Assembly (NCBI RefSeq): GCF_007992715.1
Contig: NZ_BKAU01000001.1
Coordinates: forward strand, 1,612,001 to 1,676,000
DNA from: Chitinophaga cymbidii
GTDB taxonomy: Bacteria > Bacteroidota > Bacteroidia > Chitinophagales > Chitinophagaceae
DNA: 64,000 nucleotides
Direction of reading: 5' to 3'
The notes under the pieces are model-generated. The model saw only the letters and a list, made by a program, of their open reading frames with translations. It searched no databases and was not told the origin of the DNA. Positions 51,578 to 60,700 of the stretch are shown one piece after another. The stretch's first letter is position 1. Every line of letters begins with the position of its first letter. The position numbers and the translations under genes were made by a program.

Positions 51578-51608
51578 AAAAGGAGAAAGCGGTTGGCTTT
51601 CTCCTTTT
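51578..51608 (+). terminator. Bidirectional terminator
   Basis: AAAAGGAGAAAGC pairs with GCTTTCTCCTTTT (13 bp, loop GGTTG). A T run on the plus strand follows the stem and an A run precedes it, so it can stop both the YjjG-type gene and the convergent small secreted peptide gene. Confidence 0.9.
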
Positions 51609-51628
51609 GTATTTCAAGATCGTATTGC

Positions 51629-51838
51629 TCAATGTTTATCCGCCGGCTTTGCTGTTGACCGTATGGCCGAAGCTTTTGAAGGCATGCAGCAGGATTTGCC
51701 GGTGACTTGCTCCTTGTTGCTGCATTCGGGAACCGGTTTTTTATCGGCGGGCTTCTGTTGTGCGGGTTTCTGCTGAGCCACCACAATGGTTCCGGCAATT
51801 AACGCCGCCGCTGCAAATGCTAAAAACAGTTTCTTCAT
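51629..51838 (-). CDS. Small exported Cys-containing peptide
   Basis: A 69-residue protein with a clear signal peptide (MKKLFLAFAAAALIAGTIVV) and probable cleavage before QQKP. The mature ~48 residues contain a repeat QQKPAQQKP and three Cys (PECSNKEQVTGKSCCMPS). The pattern suggests metal or disulfide binding but no named family. It is the last gene of the CPBP-DUF2007-cdsA-psd run, 18 bases after psd, and may be expressed with it. Confidence 0.55.
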   Translation of the reverse strand: MKKLFLAFAAAALIAGTIVVAQQKPAQQKPADKKPVPECSNKEQVTGKSCCMPSKASAIRSTAKPADKH

Positions 51839-51856
51839 TCCTGAAAATTAATCAAA

Positions 51857-52513
51857 TTATCCCAGTTTCGCAATCACTGTTTGTCCGCCCCGCACGGTTT
51901 GCTCCAGCTGCACGTCCACTTTTGTGCCTACAGGCAGGTAAATATCCACGCGCGAACCGAATTTGATGAAGCCCATTTCGTCGTTCTGCTTCACCTGCAT
52001 GCCAGCTTTGAGGTAGTTCACGATCCTGCGGGCCAGCGCGCCGGCGATCTGGCGTACGAGGATTTCATTGGCGCCGTTGCCGATCACCACGGTATGCCTT
52101 TCGTTTTCGGTGGAAGACTTCGGGTGCCAGGCCACGAGGTATTTGCCGGCGTGGTACTGGCTCAGCTTCACCTCCCCGCTGATGGGGTTCCTGTTCACAT
52201 GCACGTTCGCCGGGCTCATGAAGATGGACACCTGCAGGCGTTTATCTTTAAAATATTCCGTTTCCACCGTTTCTTCGATCACCACCACACGCCCGTCCGC
52301 CGGAGCTACCACAAGCTGTTCGCCTTCGGTATGCTCACGTTTGGGAAGCCGGAAAAAGGAAATGATAAAAAGGAACAGGGCGGCGGAAATACCGAGCACC
52401 GTCCAGAAAAGTACGGGTGATCCGGGCACGAAATAATAGATCGCGCCATTGATCAGCGCCAGCAGGATAAAGGTCAGGGTAATAGTGGCCGTTCCCTCGC
52501 GGTGGATAGTCAT
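51857..52513 (-). CDS. psd: Phosphatidylserine decarboxylase proenzyme (short form)
   Basis: Makes phosphatidylethanolamine. A 218-residue protein with two N-terminal membrane helices (about 10-28 and 33-50). The pyruvoyl-forming site is FGSRVDIYLP, where self-cleavage between Gly186 and Ser187 would give a ~32-residue alpha chain. The size and FGS motif are those of the short Psd subfamily. It is 45 bases after cdsA; together they supply the main phospholipid of Bacteroidota. Confidence 0.93.
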   Translation of the reverse strand: MTIHREGTATITLTFILLALINGAIYYFVPGSPVLFWTVLGISAALFLFIISFFRLPKREHTEGEQLVVAPADGRVVVIEETVETEYFKDKRLQVSIFMSPANVHVNRNPISGEVKLSQYHAGKYLVAWHPKSSTENERHTVVIGNGANEILVRQIAGALARRIVNYLKAGMQVKQNDEMGFIKFGSRVDIYLPVGTKVDVQLEQTVRGGQTVIAKLG

Positions 52514-52558
52514 TGTTCTGATTTAAAATTTAATTCGGCACGAAGTTATGAAGAAATT

Positions 52559-53452
52559 TCAGGCTATGAAGAGCCTCACATAGATCCAGGCAAAAGGAGC
52601 CGCCACGAGCAGGGAATCGAACCTGTCCAGGAACCCGCCGTGCCCGGGCATGATGCGGCCGGAATCCTTTACGCCGGCGAGGCGTTTCAGGCGTGATTCC
52701 AGCAGGTCGCCCGCCGTTCCGAAGATCGCGGCGATGCAGGCGAGCGCCATCCAGTGCGGCCAGTGCAGCCACTGATCTCCCCAGAAATATCCGAAGACGC
52801 CGGCCGCGGCGATCGCCAGGATCATTCCGCCTACCGTTCCTTCGATGGTTTTCTTCGGAGAGATGGAGGGGAAGAACGGCGTACGGCCGATCAGCGAACC
52901 CACGATATAGGCCATGGTATCATTGATCCAGATGAAAATGATCAGCAGCAGCGGGATCAGGAATCCGTGCAGCTCGCCGCGGATTTCCGTATGCCAACCG
53001 GGAACTACGCTGACGGGATAAGGGAATAAACGCAGGTCTACCATCAGGCTCAGCGGCGCGGTCACATACAGCAGCCCGAGCAGTGAATACCCGATCGTTT
53101 TCAGCGAAAAGTTGCGGCTCATCAATATTTCCCCGAGCGGCAGCAGCAGGATGAAGATGAAGGCCATCACCCAGCCGATCTCGCCCAGCGAAACGCCGCT
53201 TCCGCCGAAATGTTTATCGGTTACCGCCATCATTACCGCGCATCCGGCGATCAGCACGCCGAACTTGTGCCAGGGAGATACTTCCTTGTATTCCGGGTCT
53301 ATCTGGCGTACGAGCAGAAAATATTCCTGCAGCGCAAAAAAGTTGATCAGAAAGAAAAGGAGAAAAAACGACAGCTCATTCCACAGGATACCCCCGAGCA
53401 TGATGGCAACAAAAAAGAGGGCAGTAACGGTGCGCGTGATGAATGTCTTCAT
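52559..53452 (-). CDS. cdsA: Phosphatidate cytidylyltransferase CdsA
   Basis: Makes CDP-diacylglycerol from phosphatidic acid and CTP. A 297-residue membrane protein with eight or so helices. The CdsA signature is SRLKRLAGVKDSGRIMPGHG followed by GFLDRFDSLL near the C-terminus, carrying the metal-binding Asp residues. DUF2007 precedes it and psd follows on the same strand. Confidence 0.95.
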   Translation of the reverse strand: MKTFITRTVTALFFVAIMLGGILWNELSFFLLFFLINFFALQEYFLLVRQIDPEYKEVSPWHKFGVLIAGCAVMMAVTDKHFGGSGVSLGEIGWVMAFIFILLLPLGEILMSRNFSLKTIGYSLLGLLYVTAPLSLMVDLRLFPYPVSVVPGWHTEIRGELHGFLIPLLLIIFIWINDTMAYIVGSLIGRTPFFPSISPKKTIEGTVGGMILAIAAAGVFGYFWGDQWLHWPHWMALACIAAIFGTAGDLLESRLKRLAGVKDSGRIMPGHGGFLDRFDSLLVAAPFAWIYVRLFIA

Positions 53453-53483
53453 GCTTGACTACGATGTTGGACCGGGCGTAAAG

Positions 53484-53720
53484 CTACACATTGTTTTCCA
53501 GGTTACCAGCCTGTCCGCCCGCGGCGATCAGCTCCCTGGCTTTTGCCTCGTTGGAATTGTGCACATACACCTCGTCCATGCCCGGCAGCATGGTCACAAA
53601 GGAAGAGTCCTGCCGGTTGATCACCACGGCGTCGATGCCGTTTTCCGCCAGCATTCCCCTGATGATCTCGGCTTCGTATGATACGTTGCTGCCGAAAACT
53701 TTTATCCAGTCTTTTTCCAT
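53484..53720 (-). CDS. DUF2007 domain protein
   Basis: A 78-residue soluble protein matching the DUF2007 fold: WIKVFGSNVSYEAEIIRGMLAENGIDAVVINRQDS, then EVYVHNSNEAKARELI. Such proteins are annotated as putative signal-transducing, sometimes PII-like, with no demonstrated ligand. It lies three bases after the CPBP gene and 31 before cdsA; its conserved place beside phospholipid genes suggests a regulatory link, which is inference. Confidence 0.8.
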   Translation of the reverse strand: MEKDWIKVFGSNVSYEAEIIRGMLAENGIDAVVINRQDSSFVTMLPGMDEVYVHNSNEAKARELIAAGGQAGNLENNV

Positions 53721-53723
53721 ATA

Positions 53724-54674
53724 TCAGTCTTTAAATATTGAATCCTGGTCTTCCTCTTCGGCGGGTTCCTCCGGCAGATCGAAGGTCTGGCCCGCGGCTT
53801 TCGCGCGTTTGTGCAGTACCATCAGCAAAAATCCTACCAGCAGCAGGCTGAACAGGCCGAAATAAATGGGCGTATGTTCATCTTTCATCACATCATAAGA
53901 GATCATTTTTGCCTGGAACAGGTAAGCCAGCACAACCTGCAGTCCATTGTTGAGGAAGTGCCCGGCGATGGACAGCCAGAGGTTGCCGGTGAGGAAATAA
54001 ATGGCGCCCATCACGAAGCCCAGTACCACCCGCGGCACGAAGCCGAGGAACTGCATATGTATGGCGCTGAAAAAAACAGCCGTGATAAAAACAGCCAGCC
54101 AGCCGTTCTTCACCAGTTGCATCACCAGCCTTTGCACCACGCCGCGGAAGAAAAATTCCTCCGCAATGGCCGGCAAAAGTGCCAGCAGGAAGAGCGAGAA
54201 TAACATGGAGCCCGCATCCGGCATGTTCAGCAGCAGTTTGGTCTGTTCGGCCGCCATGTCTTCCAGGTCTTTGATCGCTTCAGATACCGGCCAGCTGGCG
54301 TTCCATTCGGCAGTAACGCCCACCAGCGGCAGCGAGCAGGCCACTACGAGAACGGCCAGCAGCAGCTGGCTGCCCTTCGGCGGCTGTTCCAGGCCGAGGT
54401 ACTGCGCGGGCCGGGGATGCGCGAGGTAAGCGAAGATACAGGCCGGCAGCAGAAAGCCCACCACCGTATATAATAGCTGCACGATCTTCAGCGCCTGCAC
54501 GAAACCGGGATCTTTCCAAACTTTTGGATCGGTAAATTGTTCTATCGTATAGCCGCCACTGATAGCCGGGAAAAAGCCCGCCATAAACAGGGAATGCAGC
54601 ATCATAAAAGCAAACATCAGTCCCAGGAAGGTGACCAGTTGCATGAAAGGAGAATATTGCCGGAGGTAGCCCAT
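53724..54674 (-). CDS. CPBP family intramembrane metalloprotease-like protein
   Basis: A 316-residue membrane protein from the ATG at 54674 (the TTG at 54680 is unlikely). About seven membrane helices. The CPBP/Abi motif is AIAEEFFFRGVVQRL (Glu-Glu-x3-Arg), with the second motif His in FFSAIHMQFLGF and in SIAGHFLNNGLQV. Members act as intramembrane proteases (Rce1-type). The substrate is unknown. First of the CPBP-DUF2007-cdsA-psd group. Confidence 0.9.
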   Translation of the reverse strand: MGYLRQYSPFMQLVTFLGLMFAFMMLHSLFMAGFFPAISGGYTIEQFTDPKVWKDPGFVQALKIVQLLYTVVGFLLPACIFAYLAHPRPAQYLGLEQPPKGSQLLLAVLVVACSLPLVGVTAEWNASWPVSEAIKDLEDMAAEQTKLLLNMPDAGSMLFSLFLLALLPAIAEEFFFRGVVQRLVMQLVKNGWLAVFITAVFFSAIHMQFLGFVPRVVLGFVMGAIYFLTGNLWLSIAGHFLNNGLQVVLAYLFQAKMISYDVMKDEHTPIYFGLFSLLLVGFLLMVLHKRAKAAGQTFDLPEEPAEEEDQDSIFKD

Positions 54675-54734
54675 AAACAATCGCTGTGGTAAATTTGCGT
54701 AAATTTACAGCGCGTTTGCCACTGTTCGGCAAAA

Positions 54735-54742
54735 TACATTTG
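54735..54742 (+). promoter_or_regulatory. Candidate promoter of dusB
   Basis: TACATTTG (exact TAnnTTTG) ends 11 bases before the ATG at 54754. TTTG at 54715-54718 lies 16 bases upstream, shorter than ideal. Confidence 0.5.
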
Positions 54743-54753
54743 AATACGGTTAT

Positions 54754-55821
54754 ATGGTGAAAATAGGAGATATAGAATTAGGTGAGTTTCCGTTACTGCT
54801 GGCGCCCATGGAAGATGTGAGCGATCCTCCCTTCCGTGCGGTCTGCAAAGCGAACGGGGCCGATCTCATGTATTCGGAGTTCATTTCTTCGGAGGGGCTT
54901 ATCCGTGATGCCATCAAAAGCAGGCAAAAGCTGGATATTTTCGATTACGAGCGCCCCGTGGGCATACAGATCTTCGGCGGGGACGAGGAACCCATGGCCA
55001 TGGCGGCACAGATCGTGGAGGTGGCGAACCCTGACCTGCTGGACATTAACTTCGGATGCCCCGTGAAGAAGGTCACCTGCAAAGGCGCGGGCGCCGGCAT
55101 CCTGAAAGACATCCCCAAAATGGTGCGCCTCACCGAAGCCGTGGTGAAAGCCACCCGCCTGCCTGTTACCGTAAAAACCCGCCTCGGCTGGGACGATAAC
55201 TCGAAAAATATAGAAGAAGTGGCCGAAAGGCTGCAGGACGTGGGCATCAAAGCCCTCACCATCCATGGCCGCACCCGCACCCAGATGTACAAGGGCAATG
55301 CAGACTGGTCCCTCATCGGCAAAGTGAAGAACAATCCCCGGATCAACATCCCCATCTTTGGTAACGGTGACATCTGTACGCCGGAGCAGGCCAAAAGCGC
55401 CCGGGCGAAGTTCGGCATAGACGGGGTGATGATCGGCCGCGCCGCCATCGGCTACCCCTGGATATTCAACGAAATAAAACACTACCTTCATACCGGAAAG
55501 CACCTGCCACCGCCTACAGTGGAAGAACGGGTGAAAGTCTGCAAACAACACCTCCGCCACAGCATCAGCTGGAAAGGAGAGATTGTTGGAATACTGGAGA
55601 TGCGGAGGCATTACGCCAATTACCTGAAAGGTTTGCCGCATATCAAAGAATTCCGTGCACAATTAGTAACTTGCAATACACCGTCAGCGGTTGAAGAGGT
55701 CTTGGATGCCATCGCATTACAGTATAAAGATCATATATTTGAGCGGACAATGCCCCTTATAGCTGATACAACCGAATCGTCAGTTCATCCAGATGAAGTA
55801 ATGTGTGGTTTCCCTGGTTGA
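54754..55821 (+). CDS. dusB: tRNA-dihydrouridine synthase (DusB-like)
   Basis: An FMN enzyme reducing uridines in tRNA. The 355-residue TIM barrel starts LLAPMEDVSDPPFRAVCK; the catalytic Cys is in NFGCPVKKVTCKGAG; the FMN-binding segment includes TIHGRTRTQMYKG and GNGDICTPEQA; GVMIGRAAIGYPWIF is the barrel end. A C-terminal helical tRNA-binding domain follows. It lies 29 bases before the NUMOD4-like gene. Confidence 0.93.
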   Translation: MVKIGDIELGEFPLLLAPMEDVSDPPFRAVCKANGADLMYSEFISSEGLIRDAIKSRQKLDIFDYERPVGIQIFGGDEEPMAMAAQIVEVANPDLLDINFGCPVKKVTCKGAGAGILKDIPKMVRLTEAVVKATRLPVTVKTRLGWDDNSKNIEEVAERLQDVGIKALTIHGRTRTQMYKGNADWSLIGKVKNNPRINIPIFGNGDICTPEQAKSARAKFGIDGVMIGRAAIGYPWIFNEIKHYLHTGKHLPPPTVEERVKVCKQHLRHSISWKGEIVGILEMRRHYANYLKGLPHIKEFRAQLVTCNTPSAVEEVLDAIALQYKDHIFERTMPLIADTTESSVHPDEVMCGFPG

Positions 55822-55850
55822 TCCCTTTGAATCACAAAAAAACTTTCACA

Positions 55851-56420
55851 ATGGCCACGATTAAAAATCTGAAAAACGAAGTCTGGAAAGACTTGCAGAT
55901 TAAAAACAAAGCTGCGCTGCGCAAACGGTACGCAGTGTCCAACATGGGAAGAGTGATCAGTTACCATGAAAGCATCGAGGATGGCAAATTGTTGACCGGT
56001 TCTACCGTAGAAGGCTATACGGTACTGAACATCAAGCCGGCAGACTCCTACCAGTCCCTCTACCTTCACCGCGAGGTCGCCAAATTATTTGCCCAGAAAG
56101 CGGGACGAACACAGAAATACGTTATTCACCTGGATTTCGATAAAAAGAACAACAAAGTTTCCAACCTCCGCTGGGCATCCAAGGAGGAAATGGAAAAGCA
56201 CCAGCAGAAAAGCCCCGCCAAGCTGGCCTACAAGGAAAAGCAGCGCAACCGCCTGAAAGGGCTGAAGCTGAACGTGGCTAAAGTGAAAAGCATCAAGCGC
56301 CTGCTGGAAAGGCCGGGTAAGAAAACAATGAAACAGATCGCCGAGCAGTTCGATATCAGTGAAATGCAGCTGTACCGTATCAAAAGCGGTGAGAACTGGG
56401 CGCATGTAACGCTGGATTAA
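55851..56420 (+). CDS. NUMOD4/HNH-like protein with C-terminal helix-turn-helix
   Basis: A 189-residue protein. A NUMOD4-type segment (11-60, VWKDLQI...YAVSNMGRVISYHE) precedes an HNH-like stretch (72-107: LHREVAKLF, VIHLDFDKKNNKVSNLRWAS). There the homing-endonuclease VNHIDG reads VIHLDF: the His is kept but the Asn and Gly are lost. Residues 157-180 (KKTMKQIAEQFDISEMQLYRI) form a helix-turn-helix. Perhaps a DNA-binding regulator derived from a mobile endonuclease; no intron or intein is nearby. Confidence 0.7.
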   Translation: MATIKNLKNEVWKDLQIKNKAALRKRYAVSNMGRVISYHESIEDGKLLTGSTVEGYTVLNIKPADSYQSLYLHREVAKLFAQKAGRTQKYVIHLDFDKKNNKVSNLRWASKEEMEKHQQKSPAKLAYKEKQRNRLKGLKLNVAKVKSIKRLLERPGKKTMKQIAEQFDISEMQLYRIKSGENWAHVTLD

Positions 56421-56466
56421 TGCCTGAGTCATCAGGAATGGTCATATTTTGATGTTGTCTGACGAT

Positions 56467-56488
56467 GGTCTCCGGGGTTCCGGGGGCC
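56467..56488 (+). terminator. Weak terminator-like hairpin
   Basis: GGTCTCC pairs with GGGGGCC (two G-T pairs) and GG with CC inside, followed at a distance by CCTTTTAT. It lies after the NUMOD4-like gene. The T run is short, so it is a weak call. Confidence 0.35.
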
Positions 56489-56560
56489 ATTGCCTTTTAT
56501 GGGATTCTTGCAGGGTTGCGGCTTTTATCATACCTTACTCTTCCAAAATGATAGACTGTT

Positions 56561-57361
56561 ATGTCCGGTAAGAAAATAGCCATTATCGGCGGAGGGAACT
56601 TAGGCTCCGCCATCGCAGAGGGCCTGCTGAAAAGCGGGTTCTCCCAAGCATCCGATATCACCATTACCAAAAGGAATATCGCCACCCTCTCCGCACTCCG
56701 CGAACAGGGCGTACATATTGAATCAGACAATGCCAAAGCCATCAGCCAGGCCGAAGTAGTAGTGATCGCGCTCAAACCGTACAACGTAAAGGAAGTGCTG
56801 AGCGAATTGCGTGCCTCGTTTGACGTGGAAAAACAGATCCTCATCAGCGTGGTGACGGGCGTGCTGCTGGACGACCTGGAAGCCATCACCCTCCCCGGCC
56901 TGCCCATTTTCCGCGCCATGCCCAACACCGCCATCGCCATACAGGAATCGATGACCTGCATCTGCCACCGCAACGGCACCGCGGAACAGGTAGCGTTCGT
57001 GCAAAAAATGTTCGACCAGCTAGGCGTTACCGTTAATATCGATGAAAAGCTGATGGACGCCGCCACCGTGCTCGGCGCCTGCGGCATCGCCTACGCCTTC
57101 CGCTTCATCCGCGCCAACATCCAGGGCGGCATCGAGATCGGATTTGACGTGCGCACCGCCAACCTCATCGCGGCACAGACCGTGAAAGGCGCTGCCGAAT
57201 TGCTGATCCGCGAAAAACGTCATCCTGAAGAGGAAATCGATAAAGTGACCACGCCCAAAGGCTGCACCATTGCGGGTTTGAATGAGATGGAGCACCAGGG
57301 GTTCAGCTCTTCGCTGATCAAGGGGATCATGGCTTCGTATGACAAGATATTGAAGGGGTAA
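56561..57361 (+). CDS. proC: Pyrroline-5-carboxylate reductase
   Basis: Final step of proline synthesis: reduces 1-pyrroline-5-carboxylate with NAD(P)H. 266 residues. The cofactor loop is IIGGGNLGSAIAEGLL (residues 7-22); PIFRAMPNTAIAIQESMTCI and TTPKGCTIAGLNEMEHQGFSS (near the C-terminus, with the conserved TxPGG-like turn) are family landmarks. Ends before three hairpins. Confidence 0.95.
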   Translation: MSGKKIAIIGGGNLGSAIAEGLLKSGFSQASDITITKRNIATLSALREQGVHIESDNAKAISQAEVVVIALKPYNVKEVLSELRASFDVEKQILISVVTGVLLDDLEAITLPGLPIFRAMPNTAIAIQESMTCICHRNGTAEQVAFVQKMFDQLGVTVNIDEKLMDAATVLGACGIAYAFRFIRANIQGGIEIGFDVRTANLIAAQTVKGAAELLIREKRHPEEEIDKVTTPKGCTIAGLNEMEHQGFSSSLIKGIMASYDKILKG

Positions 57362-57392
57362 ATAGCCATACAGATTTGTAGCAAAACATAAA

Positions 57393-57416
57393 GGCCGGGG
57401 TAAGACTACCCCGGCC
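57393..57416 (+). terminator. Bidirectional terminator between proC and the RND gene
   Basis: GGCCGGGGTA pairs with TACCCCGGCC (10 bp, loop AGAC), followed by ATTTAGTT on the plus strand and by TTTATGTTTTG on the minus strand. Two smaller hairpins (GTTACA/TGTAAC at 57437-57453, CACTAT/ATAGTG at 57453-57470) lie next to it. Confidence 0.75.
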
Positions 57417-57488
57417 ATTTAGTTAAACCTACAACTGTTACACTGTTTGTAACACTATCATTATATAGTGCTTATCTAAAAAGTTTCA

Positions 57489-60400
57489 TCAATTCATCAT
57501 AGCGGCCGTTTCCAGCTCTACGGTTTCCAGCTCGGCCTTTGTAGGCGCTACCATCCGCTGGCGGATCAGGCGTTTTTTGGAAACGCGGCCCATGCCGAGC
57601 TTCTGCATTCCTTTATCCACCACATAATAGATCACCGGCACCACGATCAGCGTCAGGAACATGGAGCTGATCAGCCCGCCGATAATTACCCAGGCCAGGC
57701 CGTTCTTCGTGGAAGCCACGCCGCCTGTGGCCAGCGCGATCGGCAACATACCGATCACCATGGCGATGGTGGTCATCAGGATCGGGCGGAGACGCGCGTG
57801 GTTGGCGTGGATCAGCGCATCGTAGGTGCTCTGCCCTTCTTCCTTCATCTGGTTGGTAAAGTCCACCAGGATGATCGCGTTCTTCGCCACAAGGCCGATC
57901 AGCATGATCATCCCCAGGATGGTGAAGATGTTCAGCGTGTTGTTCGTCAATGCCAATGCCAGCAACGCCCCGATGATGGACAGCGGGATGGAGAACATCA
58001 CCACGAACGGATAAATATAGTTGTCGTACAGCGCCACCATGATCAGGTATACCATCACGATGGAGATCAACAGCGCCACGCCCAGTGTGGAGAAGGAGTC
58101 GCCCTGATTCTCCGCGTCGCCGCCGAACACGTAGGATACACCGGCGGGCTTCGGCAGCTTTTCGACCACGGCGCCGAACTCCTGGGTCACGGTGCCGGAG
58201 GGGCGGCCCATTACCTGGGACTGCACGGAAACGGAAGTGTTCTTGTCACGGCGCTCCAGGTGGCTGGGGCCGGAACCTTCCGTTACGTTCGCGAACTGCG
58301 CCAGCCTGATCAGCTCGCCGCGGTTGTTCACGAAGTCGATGTTCTTCACATCGTTGATATTCTTACGGTTGAAATCATCGAACCGGATATTGATATCATA
58401 TTCATATTCTCCCTGGCGGAACTTCACTTTGGAATCGTCCGCGGTACCGCTGAAAGCGGTCTGCATCGTACCACCCACTGTTTCCAGCGTGAGGCCGAGG
58501 GCGGACATCTTGTCGCGGTCCACCTGCACATTGATCTCGGGGTTCCCGTCTTCTACAGACAGCTTCACTTCGCTGGAACCTTCGATCTTCGTCAGTTCAC
58601 CCATCGCCAGCTTGGCAAAGCTCATCACGCTGTCCAGGTCCGTACCCATCACCACCAGCTCCACAGGTGCGCGCTGCGCGGTACCCAGGATGCTCACCGG
58701 CGTTGTTTTCACTTTCACGCCCGGCAGTTGTTCTTTCAGTTCTTTCTTCACTTGTGCGCCGAAGATGTCCGCAGCGGGACGAAGGTGTTGGTCTACCAGC
58801 ATCACGGTGATCTCCGCTTTGTAGGCGGTGGACTGGGAAGTACCAAAGCCGTCTTCAGAGGTCTGGCCCACGGTGGTGATCAGTGAGGTCACTTCCGTTT
58901 TCTTGTCCAGTATCTGCTCCGCTTTGCGGGTAGCGAGGTTCGTTTGTTCCAGGGAAGCGTCTTTCGGCATTTCCAGCATGACGATGAACTGCCCGCGGTC
59001 GCCCTGCGGAATGAACTCCCCGCCGATATAGCCGCGGCCCACCAGCTGGAAAGAAGCGATCAGCAGCAGCACCGCACCCACCAGGGTAATGGTCTTGTGC
59101 GCCAGCGCCCATTTCAGCATACCGGTCATCCACTGCGTGAATTTGTTCAGCTGCTTTTCGAACCAGAGAATGAATTTTTCAAAAAGGTTCTTGCCGGTGA
59201 GATGTTCGAGCTTGCCGAAGCGCGAAGCCAGCAGGGGCACGATCATAAAAGATGCGAGCAAGCTCAGCATGGTAGAGATCATCACCACCACGCAGAACTC
59301 CCGGAGGATCTTGCTCACCAGTTCATTCGTCAACGAGATAGGCAGGAACACCACCACAATTACCAGCGTGATGGAGGTAACGGTAAACCCGATCTCCTTC
59401 ACACCGTCAAACGCCGCACGTACTTTGTTCTTGCCCATCTCCATGTGACGATAAATATTTTCCAGCACCACAATGGCGTCGTCCACCAGGATGCCCACTA
59501 CGAGCGACAGGCCGAGGAGGCTCATCAGGTTCAGCGAGAAGCCGAATAATTTCATGCCGATGAAGGTAGCGATGAGGGACGCCGGGATGGAGATCATCAC
59601 GAAGATCGCATTCCGCAGGCTGTGCAGGAACAGCAGCATCACCGCCGCCACGAGCAGGATCGCGATGATCAGGTCATGGATCACGGAGTCCGCGGATTCC
59701 AGTGTGAACACGGAAGCGTCGTTCGCGATCTTGATCTTCAGCTGGCTGGATGCATATTCTTTTTCGATGGATGCGATCGCTTTCTGCACTTCTTCACTTA
59801 CGGTCACCGCGTTGGCGTCCGTCTGTTTCTGCACCTGCATCGCGATAGCGCTCTGGCCGTCCACACGCGCTACTCTTTCCGCATCTTTCTGACTATCCTG
59901 CACGTCTGCTACGTCCATCAGGCGCACCTGCGTACCGGTAGATGTAGTGGTCAGCACAAGGTTGCGCAGCTGCTCCACATCCTTGTATTTACCGGCAAGG
60001 CGCACGAGTATCTGTTGTTCTGTTGTTTTTACTTTACCGGTGGGGAAGTCCAGGTTCGCGTTGGTCACGATCTGGCGCACCTGCAAAATGGACAGCTTGT
60101 AGGCTTCCAGCTTTGCGGGGTCGATGTTGATCTTGATCTCTCTTTCCTGACCGCCGATGAGCGATATCTGCGCAACGCCCGGCAGGCGGGAGAGCTGCGG
60201 CTGGAGCTTTTTGTCCACCAGGTCAAAGAACACGCGGTCATCCATTTCCGCGGTGGCGGAAAGCGTCATGATCGGCAGGTCGTCCAGCGAGAATTTATTG
60301 AGGGACGGCGGTTTCGCATCACCGGGAAGGTCCGCCAGGATGGCGTTCACTTTCCGCTGCGCATCCTGCAGGGCAATGTCCACATCCGCATCATTATTCA

Positions 60401-60683
60401 ATTCTACGGTCACGATGGACAGGCTTTCGGAGGATTTGGAGGTGAGTTTTTTGATCTTCTCCATGGAAGCCACCGCGTCCTCGATCTTTTTGGTAACGGT
60501 GCTTTCCACTTCCTGCGGCGAAGCGCCGGGATACACGGTAGCGATGGTTACGATCGGGGAAGAGAACTTGGGCAGCAGCTCATAGTTCAGCGCCTTGTAG
60601 CTGATGAAGCCCAGCAGCGTGAGAATGGTGAACAACACCACTACTACCGTCGGTCTTTTTATCGAAATCTCTGTAATCTTCAT
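57489..60683 (-). CDS. RND efflux pump inner-membrane transporter (HAE1 family)
   Basis: A 1064-residue proton-driven exporter of the AcrB/MexB type. It starts KITEISIKRPTVVVVLF and has 12 membrane helices in two halves of TM1 plus TM2-6 and TM7 plus TM8-12, with two large periplasmic porter loops. The proton-relay aspartates are in GILVDDAIVVLENIYRHME (TM4), and TM10 carries GLVAKNAIILVDF. Substrate cannot be predicted; likely drugs, dyes or bile-type compounds. Third of the TolC-adaptor-RND operon; 17 bases after the adaptor. Confidence 0.95.
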   Translation of the reverse strand: MKITEISIKRPTVVVVLFTILTLLGFISYKALNYELLPKFSSPIVTIATVYPGASPQEVESTVTKKIEDAVASMEKIKKLTSKSSESLSIVTVELNNDADVDIALQDAQRKVNAILADLPGDAKPPSLNKFSLDDLPIMTLSATAEMDDRVFFDLVDKKLQPQLSRLPGVAQISLIGGQEREIKINIDPAKLEAYKLSILQVRQIVTNANLDFPTGKVKTTEQQILVRLAGKYKDVEQLRNLVLTTTSTGTQVRLMDVADVQDSQKDAERVARVDGQSAIAMQVQKQTDANAVTVSEEVQKAIASIEKEYASSQLKIKIANDASVFTLESADSVIHDLIIAILLVAAVMLLFLHSLRNAIFVMISIPASLIATFIGMKLFGFSLNLMSLLGLSLVVGILVDDAIVVLENIYRHMEMGKNKVRAAFDGVKEIGFTVTSITLVIVVVFLPISLTNELVSKILREFCVVVMISTMLSLLASFMIVPLLASRFGKLEHLTGKNLFEKFILWFEKQLNKFTQWMTGMLKWALAHKTITLVGAVLLLIASFQLVGRGYIGGEFIPQGDRGQFIVMLEMPKDASLEQTNLATRKAEQILDKKTEVTSLITTVGQTSEDGFGTSQSTAYKAEITVMLVDQHLRPAADIFGAQVKKELKEQLPGVKVKTTPVSILGTAQRAPVELVVMGTDLDSVMSFAKLAMGELTKIEGSSEVKLSVEDGNPEINVQVDRDKMSALGLTLETVGGTMQTAFSGTADDSKVKFRQGEYEYDINIRFDDFNRKNINDVKNIDFVNNRGELIRLAQFANVTEGSGPSHLERRDKNTSVSVQSQVMGRPSGTVTQEFGAVVEKLPKPAGVSYVFGGDAENQGDSFSTLGVALLISIVMVYLIMVALYDNYIYPFVVMFSIPLSIIGALLALALTNNTLNIFTILGMIMLIGLVAKNAIILVDFTNQMKEEGQSTYDALIHANHARLRPILMTTIAMVIGMLPIALATGGVASTKNGLAWVIIGGLISSMFLTLIVVPVIYYVVDKGMQKLGMGRVSKKRLIRQRMVAPTKAELETVELETAAMMN

Positions 60684-60700
60684 TGTAATTGGTTTGTATC

